From Eulemur rufifrons (taxonomy: Eukaryota; Chordata; Mammalia; Primates; Lemuridae): 64,000 nt of DNA. The stretch is taken from positions 31,971,501 to 32,035,500 of the forward strand of contig NC_090997.1 of NCBI RefSeq assembly GCF_041146395.1, read 5' to 3'. The position numbers and the translations under genes are program-made. Shown here piece after piece: positions 48,110-61,930 of this stretch (within the stretch, counting starts at the first letter, position 1; every line of letters begins with the position of its first letter). The notes under the pieces are model-generated. The model searched no databases, was not told where the DNA came from, and was given only the letters and a program-made list of their open reading frames with translations.

Positions 48110-48410
48110 GCACTCATGGAAGTGGAGAGATGTAACTAGTTCTCACCAGCGGAATGTGGGAGGAAGTAAAGTGTCCCTTCTGGTTTGAGCAGTTATAATC
48201 AAGTGTATCTTCTGCATGTTCACCCTCCCATGCCTGTCTGGCTGAAAACAAAGAGCTCGATTCCCACATGACAGTGTTGAGCTGGATGTACCCTGGGTCC
48301 CTGGGTTGCCACTGGAGGGGAAGCAGTGTGGGAGAGCTGCCAGGCGTCTGCATCAGACCTTGATGTGCAGAGATATGTATCTCTGTTTTGCTAAGCTATT
48401 GAGAGTTCAG
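48110..48410 (+). repeat. Possible ancient LTR fragment
   Basis: TCACCAGCGGAATGTGGG, CTGCATGTTCACCCTCCC and ACCCTGGGTCCCTGGGTTG recall an old mammalian LTR family. The match is diverged and the family is not assigned. Confidence 0.4.
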
Positions 48411-49227
48411 CATAATCTAGCCCATCCCAGTCAATACAAAGATAGATCGGGAGGTGAGGGACAGGAGGCAAAAGAGTAGGCTATCCTGGAGATATCTGAC
48501 CAGAGAAAGGACGAAGAAAGAGAGAATGATTGTATGAAAGAGTAACAAACTTACGTGAGCTTGCTTATAGGCAAGTGAGAAGGAGCCAGTAAAGAAAGAA
48601 ACTGGCAATGCAAGGAAGAGAGGAGCCAAGAGATGGATCCATTTTCATGAAGAGAAAGACTGAGATTCAGGACACAAATGAAGACATGAGTTTCAGAAGG
48701 AGTCTTTCCTCAAAGACAAAAACAAAGGAAAGTAACATGGGAGAAGAAATAAATTAAGGGGGAGAAATGATTAAAAGTTGAAGAAAACCTAATAAGCAAC
48801 CAAATGGGCCATTTTTATCCACTTTCTGATAGAAGTATAACCAAAGGAATTTCCAAACGACTGAGCTTGTATTAAGCTCTCGCACACTTAAATTTATTCA
48901 GCTTTATCCCCACAGACCACATTTAATACCTATCCTTAATTTATGTTAAGCCTGCTATCTTCTAAATCTGACATGCTTTTAATGCAATTCTAGGCAGAGT
49001 TATTCATGCTCCGTGCACACTAGCAATGTCATAAATTCAGATTGGGAGCTGCTGAAGTATGAGAAAGCTCACCAACCTGAACTTAATAGAAGTCCAACAG
49101 CATTATGCACAGGTTTTACAGAATGGCATTTTGTTTGAATTGAGCATCACATAGAAGAAAAAGATATATGGCATTTGCAAAAATGCTTGGAAAAATATAA
49201 CTTACAGAAACATGTTTTCTGCTTTGT
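48411..49227. other. Intergenic, no feature recognised
   Basis: Unique-looking, partly purine-rich on the plus strand (48430-48780). Confidence 0.4.
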
Positions 49228-49285
49228 ATTAAAGAGATAGGAAGAAAATAAGAAAAGAGGGGAAAGAAGGAGGGAGGAAAAGGTG
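49228..49285. repeat. Purine-rich (A/G) tract
   Basis: An almost unbroken A/G run on the plus strand, such as AAGAGGGGAAAGAAGGAGGG. Low-complexity DNA. Confidence 0.8.
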
Positions 49286-49579
49286 CCAGTTCTAAAATTT
49301 TGTTAAATGATAAGATATTCTTTCTTTCTATTTTTGCTCCTTTCCACTATATTCCTAAACCCACAATGACCAGGTCAGTAGAGATGTGGGCATTCAAACT
49401 TACTCTTCCCAATAGATAAGTCAATAGATTTGGAAATATTAATTTCTTTTATATGTGACAGTCTCATCTTTAAAAATAGGTGATGGTTCCTATGTCAGTT
49501 GTTCTGTCAATAGATCAGACGTAAGCATCTTCAAGGACCTTGTTTCAAGAGCACAGAATAATTATCTGCTAGTTCCTTC

Positions 49580-49810
49580 ATACAACTGATAATCAAGACC
49601 CCTCTCTTATTCCTTCCCAATATCTCTCTGCCTACTTCTTTCATTTGCTCAGTCTCACACACTATTGCAGTCCTTCACCACCTTATACCCTGCTCCGCTT
49701 GCTCTTCAGAGTCCCCAGCCCTCCAGTTTAAAGCCCTCCCATCTCCTTAAAGCATCATCTTCATCACGTTATTCCCAGGCTTAAGCACCTTTAATGCCTT
49801 CCCATTGTGT
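49580..49810 (+). repeat. Possible L2 fragment
   Basis: CACACTATTGCAGTCCTTCA, CTCCAGTTTAAAGCCCTCCC and CTTTAATGCCTTCCCATTG recall the L2 ORF2 3' region. Confidence 0.35.
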
Positions 49811-49814
49811 TATT

Positions 49815-49965
49815 TACCTGGTGCTCATGGATAGACTTCATGGATTTGTGAAGGCACCGAAATTCTGTGCAAACATTTGTGTGCTGTGCATTATTTTGCT
49901 GGTAAAAATATCCAGTTTTTTCAGATCCTCCTTGAGGCCCTAAAAAAGGTTGAGGATTTTCAATC
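49815..49965. mobile_element. Possible hAT-type element fragment
   Basis: CTCATGGATAGACTTCATGG, TTCTGTGCAAACATTTGTG and CCTAAAAAAGGTTGAGGA recall a common mammalian hAT MITE. Ends not visible. Confidence 0.4.
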
Positions 49966-50084
49966 TCTAGAACAGAATCCAAACTCAATGGCCATTGTTC
50001 AAGAAGTGACATCAAGCCTGCATTTTATTTACGGCCCCTAAGTCAGGACTTCAGGTGAGTAAGTTCTCCTCACCCTACACATTT

Positions 50085-50205
50085 ATTTATTCATTCATTC
50101 AACAAACATTCATTGAGCACTTCTGTGTTCCAGACTTGATTATAGGAACTGAGGACATAGATGAGAGAATAGTCTCCTCCCTAAGGTAGTTCTAACCTCT
50201 TATCA
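50085..50205 (-). repeat. L2 3' end, reverse
   Basis: TTCATTCATTCAACAAACATT, CATTGAGCACTTCTGTGTTCC and ATAGGAACTGAGGACATAG are the reversed L2 terminus. Confidence 0.65.
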
Positions 50206-53200
50206 GAACTCCCCTCTCAAGCAGCTGGGGAACTACCTCTGTGGCTGGGCTTGGTATTTCAGGAATTGAAGATAGGTATTGGAGTAGGTGAGAGAAATGG
50301 CCCTTAGGGGTCAGGAACAAAAGGGAACTGAAAGTAACATCCCAAAAGATTCTCTAACACGGCAAGTCCAAAAGGGAGTGATGGACAGAGAAGGTGAAAG
50401 TCAAGCAGTAGCAGAATCCAAAACTCAGCCAAACTAGATGGAGCAAATGAACTTAAGAGGATAAACAACAGATGGAGCCAGGAGAGAGTCTCTGCAGGAC
50501 CCATACCTAGAGCCATGTTCCTTTCTACAGAGCCTCCTTCAGTGCCAGTGGGAGAGAGCTGCCAGGCCTCTGCGAAACAGCAAAAGTGCTTGGGACACTG
50601 AAGTCTGCTGAGAGAGTCCTGGAAGGCTTTACAATGGTGGTCACATATAAGCTGACCCTTCAAAGAGGAGCAAGACTTTGTCAAATGGACAGAAGTGAAG
50701 GCAAGACATTCCATAGAAGGGAATATTCAATGCAAAGTCCCAGAGTCTTTATACAGCATATTTTGGTGAACAAAAAGTGGGTTGAGTATGAATGTGGTCT
50801 TGGAGTGAATTATTTAGAGCTGATGACTAATATCCTCCCTAAGTATATAGATACTTGACATTCCAAAAGAAAATTAGATATGCAATTCAGAATTTTAGAG
50901 CAGAAATAACTGGAGTTGCTAGACTCAGCCCCTTTATTTTCAGACCAAATAACTAAAGTTTGGAGAGGATATTTGTCTCACTCAAGCCAACCAAGTGCAA
51001 AGTCAACTCTGGGTATCTTGTCCACTAGTCCCAGCATTGCTTAATGTTGTGCATATGCCACAGAGCCAGCTCCGAGACCAAATCCAAGTCATTTGTCCTC
51101 ATATAAAAACCAGAGCATCCAGGGAGGAAAAAAAAAGACCTTCCAGTGACCATGATGTCAGAGGGTAGGTGGGAAAACAGCAATTTTTCACTTTAATAGT
51201 TTATAATACTGAACAGCTTTGGAGATTCTAGTGAGAAAAAAATGAGAGAAGACATGAAAAAGACTAAGGTAATCCTATTATCTGTCCGTACCAGAATGGG
51301 GACGCTGTGCTTGGTGCACAATCAGTGGTGTGTTGGCAAATGTTGGGGAGCTCATTTGTAGGATTTTCCAATTTCTGTATTGTAAGTATTCCCTTTATGG
51401 CCGATTTCAAGCTACCAATGTGATATAATGGAGATGCTAACAATTGGCTCTCAGGAGTCAGTACAAACTGGTTCAAATGCACTAATGCTATTAAGAGTAG
51501 ATCTCAATAAGCATCCCATGAATCCACCCCAACAACCAACCAACCACCACCTACGGGGCCTTCAGCCTCTTCTGGCTTCAGTCAATGCTTGAGCCAGGGC
51601 TGCCCATTCCTGGCAAACAAAATGAAATAGTTAATATAGCTAAGAAGTACTTCACTTCATAGAAGAATTTGAAGAGGTTAAACTCTCCCTTCCTAGCACT
51701 ATTGTTCTCCTCTTCCCTATCTTAGCTAACTAGCGTGGACTTGACTTTGGTCTAGACAGTGCTGTTGCCCACAAGTGTGACAAAAGCATTGGCCAGAACC
51801 AATGGAAAGATTCCTTCTGGAGTATTTAAATCATCCAGCCCTGCTTCTGAAATTATGTTGAAATCGAGTAGACAGAAGTCCAGCAGCAGGCACGCAGAAA
51901 TCATGTGAACTACAATACCCCAAGACAATGCTGAATGATGAGAGAAGCCTATATGGAAGCCTGGTGACAGTCACAAGCAACCAATAGAAAGGCAGAGGCT
52001 CATTCGCCACTGGCATTGTGCCCTTAATGTAGCTGAATTAGGTAAAAGCTCTGGAACAAGAACTAATCTGGTATCTCTCTTTAGACCTGAGCCATTTGTT
52101 CCCGAGCCATGCTAAAGTGGGTATTTGAATGCTCCTTTAAGGAAACGCATTCTAGGGCTAGAGAATCATGCTGGTAGCTTCCTCTGCAGGCTATAACCAA
52201 TTAATCAGCCTATCTGGCACTTCTGTAACACCTACTGGGAGGCTTTCTGGCTCTCCTTCCAGCTTTTCCCTTGCATTCTCACCTCCTAAATTGACTCTGA
52301 GTCAAGCAGGCTACCCTGGCAGCTCTCTGCTGCCCCCTTCTGTCAAAAAGTGGTAACGACTACAGTGGCCCCATCCTATGAACAGGTATCTAAGGTTATC
52401 CAAAATCCCTTGCCCAAAGCTGGTGACTTCTCTGTTCGTTCTTTTCTGGTTTCTGCATGTTTCTATGAACTAATAATACATTCTGATTTATGCTTTTGTT
52501 TGGCTTCAGAGACATCTGTCTAGCCTGGATTTTTTCTTAACTTTTCTGTTCACACTTGTGAGTCGTTCCCTGAATTTCCTCTTCTTTATCTCATTAATAA
52601 TGAACATCTTCAAAGAGATGATGATTCTTCAAGGACATCTGGTTCTTCCTTCTATATTCACTCGTAAGGGGAAATCATCCTCTTACAAATTTTCAAACAA
52701 CAGCCTCAACAAGACCTAACATTTCATTTTCTCTACAGCCCTACATTGTTCACTATTTTTTTCACAATCCTGAGCTGGAGTTAATAGGTTAGCAGGCTGG
52801 TCTGGCCCTGGCATTCTAATGACTAGACTATGAGATCCAGGCCTCTAAAGGGCAAGTTGTACAGGTCTTTCTTAGATAATTAAAGTATTACTTCCCATGG
52901 GGATGGCTGGAAAAACTTCTGCTGGAAATTTATTAAAGCTGAAAGAATTAAAATTAATCAGAACCAAAGAGCAGGTAAACTGAGTACACAAACTGAGACA
53001 ATAGTGAAAGTAGAGACATTGTCTTGATATGGGCGTTGGCAAACGGTTTGCTATGGGAGTCCATGTTAGATCATGTGACCATGAGTTGAGGTTTGCTAGC
53101 ACAACAAAATGGTTCTTAACCTTTGGAATGTTGCTGGACTCAGAAATATCAGGGACAGACGTGATGACTTCTTTAGGTTCCCATCTAGCAATCTATAATT

Positions 53201-54061
53201 TTAAGATTGTGAGGAATACGGGTAATAAAACATGGCAGCACTTAAGGGCATTTAGACAAAAAGATAATTCACTAACGATGCTGTTTTCCCTAGCCTCCCC
53301 ATCTTCACCCCTGTGCAGCCCTATTAAACATGAACAACTTCATAATTTACAAACCCAACACATAGGCTAATTATTCTATTTGTAAAATGATGGAAAGATT
53401 CATCGTCTGCCAAAGTGAGTTCCAAACCAGATGATCTATTGAGGATTAATTTCTAAGCTTATCCTCTCTAAATTCATCCATAATAATAAGATTTTGGTTC
53501 ACTTAAATATAAATGCTGCAGCTGAGTATCTGGAAGCTGGATTTATTAAAATCCCCACCCAAGTTATTATTAAATATGTTGCCTGTACGTCTCACATGCC
53601 TTTTCCAAAAGTAAATTGACATTTACTCAGAAGTGGGCTTAGTCCACAATACAAGCAAATCACCTCATTTCTATTTTCAATAATTGTACTTTATTTTACC
53701 TTTTAAACTAACTTCAGGCATTTTCCACTTTTAATAAAGAAGTATTTTTCTGTCACTGAATAAAATCCAGCTGACCCAAATCAAATTTCATGCTGCCAGT
53801 TTATCAAAGTAGATCACTTTGAAGTAAACATAACTTACTATGAGTAATACAATATGCTTATTATAACACAGTTTAAAAAATGGCTTCATTAAAGTTGCCA
53901 GTAGATAAAGACATTAAACATTGTATTTTACATATTCTAAGGATGTAACAGCCTATTCTTGACTTTGAATGTGACAGACATAATTTCATCCATCATATAA
54001 ACAAACACATGGTATAGAGATCCATCACTATACAAGCATGAAAACATATTTTCAATTAAAA
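50206..54061. other. Intergenic, no clear feature
   Basis: Nearly 4 kb with no gene I can support. Faint MIR-like traces occur near 50930-51020. The 136-codon open frame at 50304-50714 (minus) and 113-codon frame at 53029-53370 (plus) have no recognisable domains. Confidence 0.45.
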
Positions 54062-54995
54062 CTTTATTTTTTTTAATTTATTTTTTAATTTCAGAATAGT
54101 ACAGTGGTACAAACACTTTGGTTACACTTATTGCCTCTGCACTGCCCGAGTCGAAGCTACAAGTGTGCCTGTCCCTCAGACAATGCACACCACACCCATT
54201 AGGTGTGCATTTACCCAACCCCTTCACCCTCTCCCACCTGCCCAACATCAGATGAATGTTACTTCCATATGTGCACATAACTGTTGATCAATTAGTACCA
54301 ATTTAGTGGTGGATACATATGGTGCTTGTTTTTCCATTCTTGTGATACTCCACTTCGAAGAATGGGCTCCAGCTCCATCCAGGATAATACAAGAGGTATT
54401 AGTTCACCATTGTTCTTTATGGCTGATTAGTATTCCATGGTATACATACACATTTTATTAATCCACTCGTATATTGATAGGCAATTGGATTGTTTCCACA
54501 TCTTTGCAATTGTGAATTGTGCTGCTATAAACATTCAAGTGCAGAAGTATTTATTATAGAATGTCTTTTTTTTCTTTGACTAAATATCGTAGTGAGATTG
54601 TTGGGTCAAATGGCAGTTCTACTTGTAGCTCTTTGAGGTATCTCTATATTACTTTCCATAGAGGTTATATTAATTTGCAGTCCCACCAGCAGTGTATGAG
54701 TGTTCCCATCTTTCTGCATCCACACCAACATTTGTTGTTTTGAGACTTTTTGATAAAAGCCAATCTCACTGGAGTTAAGTAATATCTCATTGTGGTTTGA
54801 TTTGCATTTCCCTAATGATTAGAGATGTTGAGCAATTTTTCATGTTTGTTGGTCATCAGTCTATCTTCTTTTGAAAAGTTTCTGTTCATATCCTTTGCCC
54901 ATTTATTAATGGGGTTGTTTGATTTTTTCTTGCTGATTTTCCTAAGTTCTACATAGATTCTAGTTATCAGCCCTTTATCATAAAGTTTAATTTAA
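54062..54995 (-). mobile_element. L1 3' fragment, reverse
   Basis: Begins with poly-T, then a 3' UTR region, then the complement of the ORF2 end: GTATTCCATGGTATACATAC, TTGTTTCCACATCTTTGCAA, TGCTGCTATAAACATTCAAG, GAGATTGTTGGGTCAAATGG, TCCCACCAGCAGTGTATGAG, TTTGCATTTCCCTAATGATT. The element is 5'-truncated at about 54995. No convincing target duplication was found. Confidence 0.9.
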
Positions 54996-55929
54996 AACAA
55001 TGAACATAAGCAACATTTAACATATATATGTGCATACATATATATCTATATCAGCATTTAAGATAATGTAGGTAATATTACTGAAAAATTAACAAATTCT
55101 TCAGTTGTCTTCTGTTTACACTACAAACAGAAATGTTTTTGTAAAATCCTGTCTACCTCAATTGTAAGTGGTCAGAAACTAGTAATAAATTAGTATGTCT
55201 TGTATTCCCAAGTTTTGTATTTCAGGCCAACATCAAAAAATGAAAGACATATAAACACAGAGTTCACTGCTTTGAATTAAAGAGTAAACATAACAATTAG
55301 TCATTAATTTGCTGATGGTTCTTAGGTTCTTAACATTTCTTGGACATTTACCAACATTTGTACATTTAAAGCTCTGTAGGAAACCAGTATTTCTTAAGCC
55401 TTGCCACTAGATGGCATAGATTGGGAGACCCAGTCTTGGCCTAAAAGTAGTTTAAGCAAAGCCCAAACACAAAATCCTTCTAGGCTTAGTAAACAGAGAG
55501 AAGTAAAGTTTATAATATCTTGGGTCAAAGAAAATAAGAAGAACTAAGAAGGAATATTTCTTTATGGCAGATTTAGTTTTCCCATATGAAAATTTAGAAT
55601 ACTAGCATTTTATAATTTGGCACACATGAGAACAGGGAAGAAAACTGATGGTGAAAGACAAACTGTTTTTCCTGAAATTTATCTATTTTTCACTATTACA
55701 AATATTACAACAGAATAAGGAAGAATTAAAACCCATGACCACCTCCCGACTGAAAACAGATAAAAATATATATGCAACTATTAGAAGCATAGACTTACAA
55801 ATTAATAAATGAGTTCCATTTGAATTGAAACCATCTGGTGACCTATTGAGCAATTTAAATGCCTTTAAATATAGCTTTTTATTTATAAATTTCCATGCTA
55901 ATTTACTGTACAAACAAAATTTTTAATGG
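54996..55929. other. Intergenic, no feature recognised
   Basis: A/T-rich sequence without a recognised repeat. Confidence 0.4.
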
Positions 55930-56040
55930 CATCATTGAGATAAAATTCATACAACATATAATTCAACCATTTAAAGTGCACAATTCAGTGCTTTTTGGTA
56001 TAGTCAAAAGGTTGTGCACAATCACCACATCTAATTTTAG
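55930..56040 (-). repeat. Older L1-like 3' fragment
   Basis: GAGATAAAATTCATACAACA, CATTTAAAGTGCACAATTCAG and GTTGTGCACAATCACCACAT are a familiar ancient LINE 3' segment; a younger L1 follows at once. Confidence 0.55.
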
Positions 56041-56685
56041 AACTTTTTTTTTCATTTTTTTTAATGATACATAATAATTGTACATATTCATGGTGTACAT
56101 GTTACATCTTGATACAAGCACACAACATACAATGATCAAATCAGGGTAATTGGGACATAATTCACCTGAAACATTCATCTTTGCTTTAGGTTGGGAGCAT
56201 TTGAAAACTTCTAGCTATTCTGAAATACAATAAACTATTGTCAACTATAGTTGCCCCATTGTACCACTGAACATCAGAGCTTCTTCCTTCTATTAAACAG
56301 AATTACCCCTTCACCAACATCTCTTCATTATCCCTTCCCACCACCCTTACCAATCTCTAGTAGCCACCATTCTATTCACTGCTTCCTTGAGGTCAATTTT
56401 TTTTTAGGTCCCATATATGAGTGTCAAAATGAAATATTTGTCTTTCTGTGCCTGGTTTATTTCACTTAAAATAATGTCCTCCAGATCTATCCATGTTTCT
56501 GCAAATGACAAAATTTCCTTCTTTTTCATGGCTAAATAATATTCCATTGTGTACATACACCATATCTTTTTTATCCATTCATCCCTTGATAGACCCTTAA
56601 GCTGATTCCATATTTTAGTCATTGTGAATAATGCTGCAATAAACACTGAAGTGCAAATATCTTCTGGTTACATTTTATGTCTTTG
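56041..56685 (-). mobile_element. L1 (MA-type) 3' fragment, reverse
   Basis: Poly-T, then 3' UTR (TTGTACATATTCATGGTGTAC, CAGGGTAATTGGGACATAAT) and the complement of the ORF2 end (AATATTCCATTGTGTACATAC, AATGCTGCAATAAACACTG). The degenerate minus frame 56404-56646 contains MEYYLAMK-like residues of L1 ORF2. Confidence 0.88.
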
Positions 56686-56977
56686 CCTCGCCCAAGCAAG
56701 GTTTAGAGGCATGCCTTTCCCCTCTGCAATGCTCACCGTGTCTGTGACCCTTAGTTGTGGGTTTGTCCCCCCTCAACCCCCTAATCCCAGGAAAATATTA
56801 CTACCGTGTGAGGTTCAAACATACAAAGGTTAAATATTTATACTTTTCAAATAAGTTTGTAATTTCAACATATAATAACACTATGCCTAGCCTCCGTAGA
56901 TACTCTATTAAAAAATGATAAATGAATGAATACACACACAAACCTGTTTGATTAATTTTTTTCAAAAACAATTTATG

Positions 56978-57325
56978 GGCCGGGCGCGGTGGCTCACGCC
57001 TGTAATCCTAGCACTCTGGGAGGCCGAGGCGGGTGGATTGCTCAAGGTCAGGAGTTCGAGACCAGCCTGAGCGAGACCCCGTCTCTACTAAAAATAGAAA
57101 CACATTATATGGACACCTAAAAATCTATATAGAAAAAATTAGCCGGGCATAGTGGCGCATGCCTGTAGTCCCAGCTACTCGGGAGGCTGAGGCAGTAGGA
57201 TCGCTTGAGCCCAGGAGTTTGAGGTTGCTGTGAGCTAAGCTGACGCCACGGCACTCACTCTAGCCTGGGCAACAAAGTGAGACTCTGTCTCAACAAAAAA
57301 AAAATAATAATAAAAAAAAAAAAAA
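56978..57325 (+). repeat. Full-length strepsirrhine-type Alu with target duplication
   Basis: Starts at the Alu 5' end GGCCGGGCGCGGTGGCTC, has the extra ATTATATGGACACC segment between arms, and a long A-rich tail with TAATAATAA. AAAAACAATTTATG flanks it at 56964-56977 and 57326-57339. It retains many CpGs, suggesting it is relatively young. Confidence 0.97.
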
Positions 57326-57339
57326 AAAAACAATTTATG

Positions 57340-57679
57340 TATCTCCATCTTCATTCTGACTTTGTATATTTTACATATGAATTATAAAATTCTGAGAATT
57401 CACAATATATATGACACTGGCAAATTTATTAAATTCTTATTTATATTTATTTTTCTTCTTGGTAAAAATTATTACTACAAAGAAATTTGTTTAAAAGACT
57501 ACCTATTTTGAAAGAGCATCTGGCCAAATGGTCAAATTCACTTGAAATTTTTTTTTTTAACATTTCTCATCTGTGCTATTTCTCAAACTTGCCCCCAATC
57601 TACTGGTAACAACTGCACATGACACACAAAATACCTCATGAATTTACTTAAGAAAAGTGATATACAATGTGAAGATGAC
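57340..57679. other. Intergenic, no feature recognised
   Basis: A/T-rich sequence. Confidence 0.4.
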
Positions 57680-57830
57680 AGCTACCACCCATTATTGAGC
57701 ATCATACCAGGCATTTTGCATCTGTTTAAGCCACTAGCCTGGGATGGCAAAGTTAGTAAGCTATGGAGCCTAGATTCAAACCCAGGTCTGGCTGACTCCA
57801 AAAGCAATTTTGCTGGCCTCTAACTTGTGT
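57680..57830 (-). repeat. MIR SINE, reverse
   Basis: GCAAAGTTAGTAAGCTATGG, TTCAAACCCAGGTCTGGCTG and CATTATTGAGCATCATACC fit reverse MIR. Confidence 0.65.
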
Positions 57831-58024
57831 CCTCTGGAGATAGTAAGAATTGTACTGAATATCCCAATGAATACCTAAGACATGGTGTCTATAGGTAAAT
57901 AGACAAGATTTGGATTTATAATGATAATAATGAGGGGCACATAAGCCCCAGCTAATATCTTAATACAAATGTACATATATCTGTAAATAGTTATCAGAGT
58001 AGGGAGCATGATAGCATTAATTCA

Positions 58025-59060
<1,036 letters not shown>

Positions 59061-60394
59061 ATTTTGTCAGATAAACCAAGTGATAGAGTTAAATTCATGA
59101 AATCAGGTAAACTATAAAAAATAATCCATATTTCTATTTTTGTAAAACAAGAGAAATTCCAAGTTTCCTAATGTGATTGAAAATAAATTAAAAGAAAAAA
59201 CGTTTCCCTTCTCTCTCTCCCCCCATCCCACCCTCATGGAGAATTTTACCATCAATGCATCAGTTTACACATTCCAACAATTTTAGTCACACCATGCCTC
59301 TGCTGGTAATGATAGTTTATCGTACCAATGTGTGAAGGAAAGAGATAAGTTATGCTTGTTCCAGGAAAAAAAAAGAATCAACTATTTTGCCATTTTCACC
59401 AAAGGGCTTTTCATTTAAATAGTTGAGTGTGTTCCAAGTGGGAGATGTGTCTGGGGGTACCTGTCCCATACGTAGCCTCTGTCTCTGAAAACTACTTTTA
59501 CCTGTAATCCCACCCAAAGAGCCAGCCCAGACATCCATGTTCATACCACACAATTTCATTCCCTACCCCCAAGACCAGGCTTGCCCATGGCTGTCTAGTT
59601 TATTGCTAGATTAAAGGATTGATAGAACAAAGATAAAGAGAGCCCACTTGTGTTAGGTTCTGGAACTGACAGGTCAGGGAGCTCAAAACCATACCATAGT
59701 AAGACAAAGCCAAGTACATGCTATAGTTATAGGGAACTGAAACTGTAGCAGGTCAGGGGAGAGGAGAGATTAGGCCAATATAAAAGCAGGAGAAGGTGAC
59801 AGACCAGAAAACTGAAACAAGAGAGCATGCAGACTCAGAATTCAACAATCTAAAGGTTTGGGTGGGTGTCTTGCAACAAGAATTCCTGCCTAAGATACTC
59901 CCCTATTCCATTTCAAGATAGCTCGAGACTGTCAAGATCATAAAACCTATAACTCTAGGAAAGGGAAGAAGTTTAAAAATTATAACTCCTTTTCCCAAAA
60001 ATCCCTATCTGGTATTCCATGCCACGAAAAACTTCCATTATGGTCAGCAAACTGAGAGTGGAAACCACAAGAAAAGGCATTTTCTTCTGGCCAATTTTAT
60101 CTGAACCATCACTAATTTTCTAACTGAGATTAAAATACGTTTGGTAAAAAGACGTGGTTTTGAGAGTTACAAGTACATTATCACATTGTGCTGTATTGTG
60201 AGGCAAAATAAGAAGAAAATGTGAAGGGCTATTACTAGAAATGTGTGGGAACCTGATAAGGAAAAATGAGTGTGGAATGTGACAAAGTCTACAGATAAAT
60301 ATAACCAAGTGTAGCAAAACTCAAATAATAGATAGTCTGGGCACTGAAAGATCTAAAATAGAAACAATATGATACATTTTAACCGGTATACATG
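59061..60394. other. Intergenic, no feature recognised
   Basis: Unique-looking; no open frame with recognisable domains. Confidence 0.4.
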
Positions 60395-60640
60395 TATATC
60401 ATATACATATATGTATGCGAATGCATAAAGAGAGGGCTGGAAGAAGGCACAGCAACTGATGATACCTGCAATTACCTCTGGGAAAGCCGCTAGGGAACGT
60501 GAACGGTCAGAGGGGACTTGGGCTTTATCCATACTGTCTGACTTTTTTTTTTAACAACAAGAGCACATTCATGAATTACTTATATAATTAAATGTACTTT
60601 TTTTGTTTAAGAAAAGTATGAATAGAGACTTGAAAACCAA
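60395..60640. repeat. Ancient interspersed repeat, family not assigned
   Basis: CCTGCAATTACCTCTGGGAA and GAGCACATTCATGAATTACTT recall the opposite strand of the repeat noted at 22555-22810. Confidence 0.35.
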
Positions 60641-61784
60641 AAAATTAAAAGCTGCATTATAAGAAACTGTACTAATGCAAAAATAGTTGCAAAAGGCAAG
60701 GGTGGGATGTTACCCAGTTTGCCAACCTGGGAACCCATGGAAATCACGGCTAAAGCCTTACAAATTCATACTACCAAAGTCTAAGCACAATTTTTGCAAG
60801 TCCCTACCATCAGCTGTTTCATTGAAATGAGAAGAGGTGAGATCTACCTAAAGACTGCCAAATGGGCAAACTGCAATAATTAGAGAATGCTAGATTCCTT
60901 TACAGCTCGGTTTTCCACAAAAGATGAATGGGCCTGAGCTTTTTCTCATCTAATCGTGGCAAATCTGAAAAGTTGTCCCTGTCAGAAAGTTGATAAGAGA
61001 TTAGCTGAGGCAGTGGTTCTGATAAGGAAGCCTTTCTTCAAACTGTTAAAGTCTGAGATGCCTTCATTACAATAAATTAGCAGTGGACAAACAGAGAACA
61101 ACAAATGACGGGTGACCTCTTCTAAAAATTGCTGTTAAAGCACAACCTAAAATCGATTTATCAAATAATTATCCATCTTGCCATTTCTTAATCACCCCAT
61201 TCAAACCACCCTAAGTTATTCAACACATAACTGAAATTTCTCACGTCAAGCCCAAAACTTCCCAACCATTTATCAGAATACTAATCACACTTTTTAAACA
61301 TTGTAAAAAAAAAAAAAGATAAGAAAAAAGAATAGTGAGAAATTCACTTGCTCGTGTGCCAGATATCTCAAAGCTTTCAAAATCATGACCTAATCTAACA
61401 TGTTCTAGAAGCACAAGATAAAATCATATTTATTTCCATGTGTCTTGTAGACACCTTGCCTACCTCACTGAAGATGTTCAGAAGGAAAATTTGAGAGATC
61501 ATTTTGGTGCTAAAATAAAAGTTCTCTCTGAAAAAAATACATAAAATGTTAGAGTAATTTTCAGAATGTCTAGGAGAAAGAATATAAAGGGAGATTTCCC
61601 ATAGAATTCTTCCTGTCTTCTGTTTTTGAGGTAAAGAATACAAATAATTAATTAAAAAGCGCTCTTTTTTAGTATGCTTTTGTGTACATTACTGAATCAC
61701 TGTTAATAGGGTATTTGGACTTCCAATTGATTTTCCATTAATAACCACAGATTTGCACACATTTATCCATTCTTTTAGACAGTG
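60641..61784. other. Intergenic, no feature recognised
   Basis: A/T-rich unique-looking sequence with a poly-A run at about 61305-61317. Confidence 0.4.
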
Positions 61785-61930
61785 CCCCATGGGTACAATA
61801 CATGCATTTTCACAATGGCTAGAGACAGTCCAGAGTGGTGCTGCCGGCCCCAAAGCAAGTAAAGCTAATTGGACTATGTGAGAATTGAACCCATGACCTT
61901 GGCCTCCACTAGACTGTAATCAAAAGAGTT
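61785..61930 (-). repeat. tRNA-related SINE-like sequence
   Basis: On the minus strand GGTCATGGGTTCAATTCTC is a good match to a tRNA T-arm/pol III B box (GGTTCRANNCC). It is followed by CTTTGGGGCCGGCAGCACC, GGACTGTCTCTAGCCATTG and GTACCCATGGGGCACTGTC. The 5' half does not form a convincing tRNA, so this is not a tRNA gene. It may belong to an ancient vertebrate tRNA-SINE family. Confidence 0.5.

Noticed and set aside
50304..50714. 136-codon minus-strand open frame, one of the longest in the window
   Set aside because: No recognisable domain, no splice-compatible neighbours, and a plus-strand frame overlaps it; consistent with chance.
61850..61930. Possible tRNA gene on the minus strand
   Set aside because: The T-arm/B box is good, but no acceptor stem, D-arm or anticodon arm of correct spacing can be formed.
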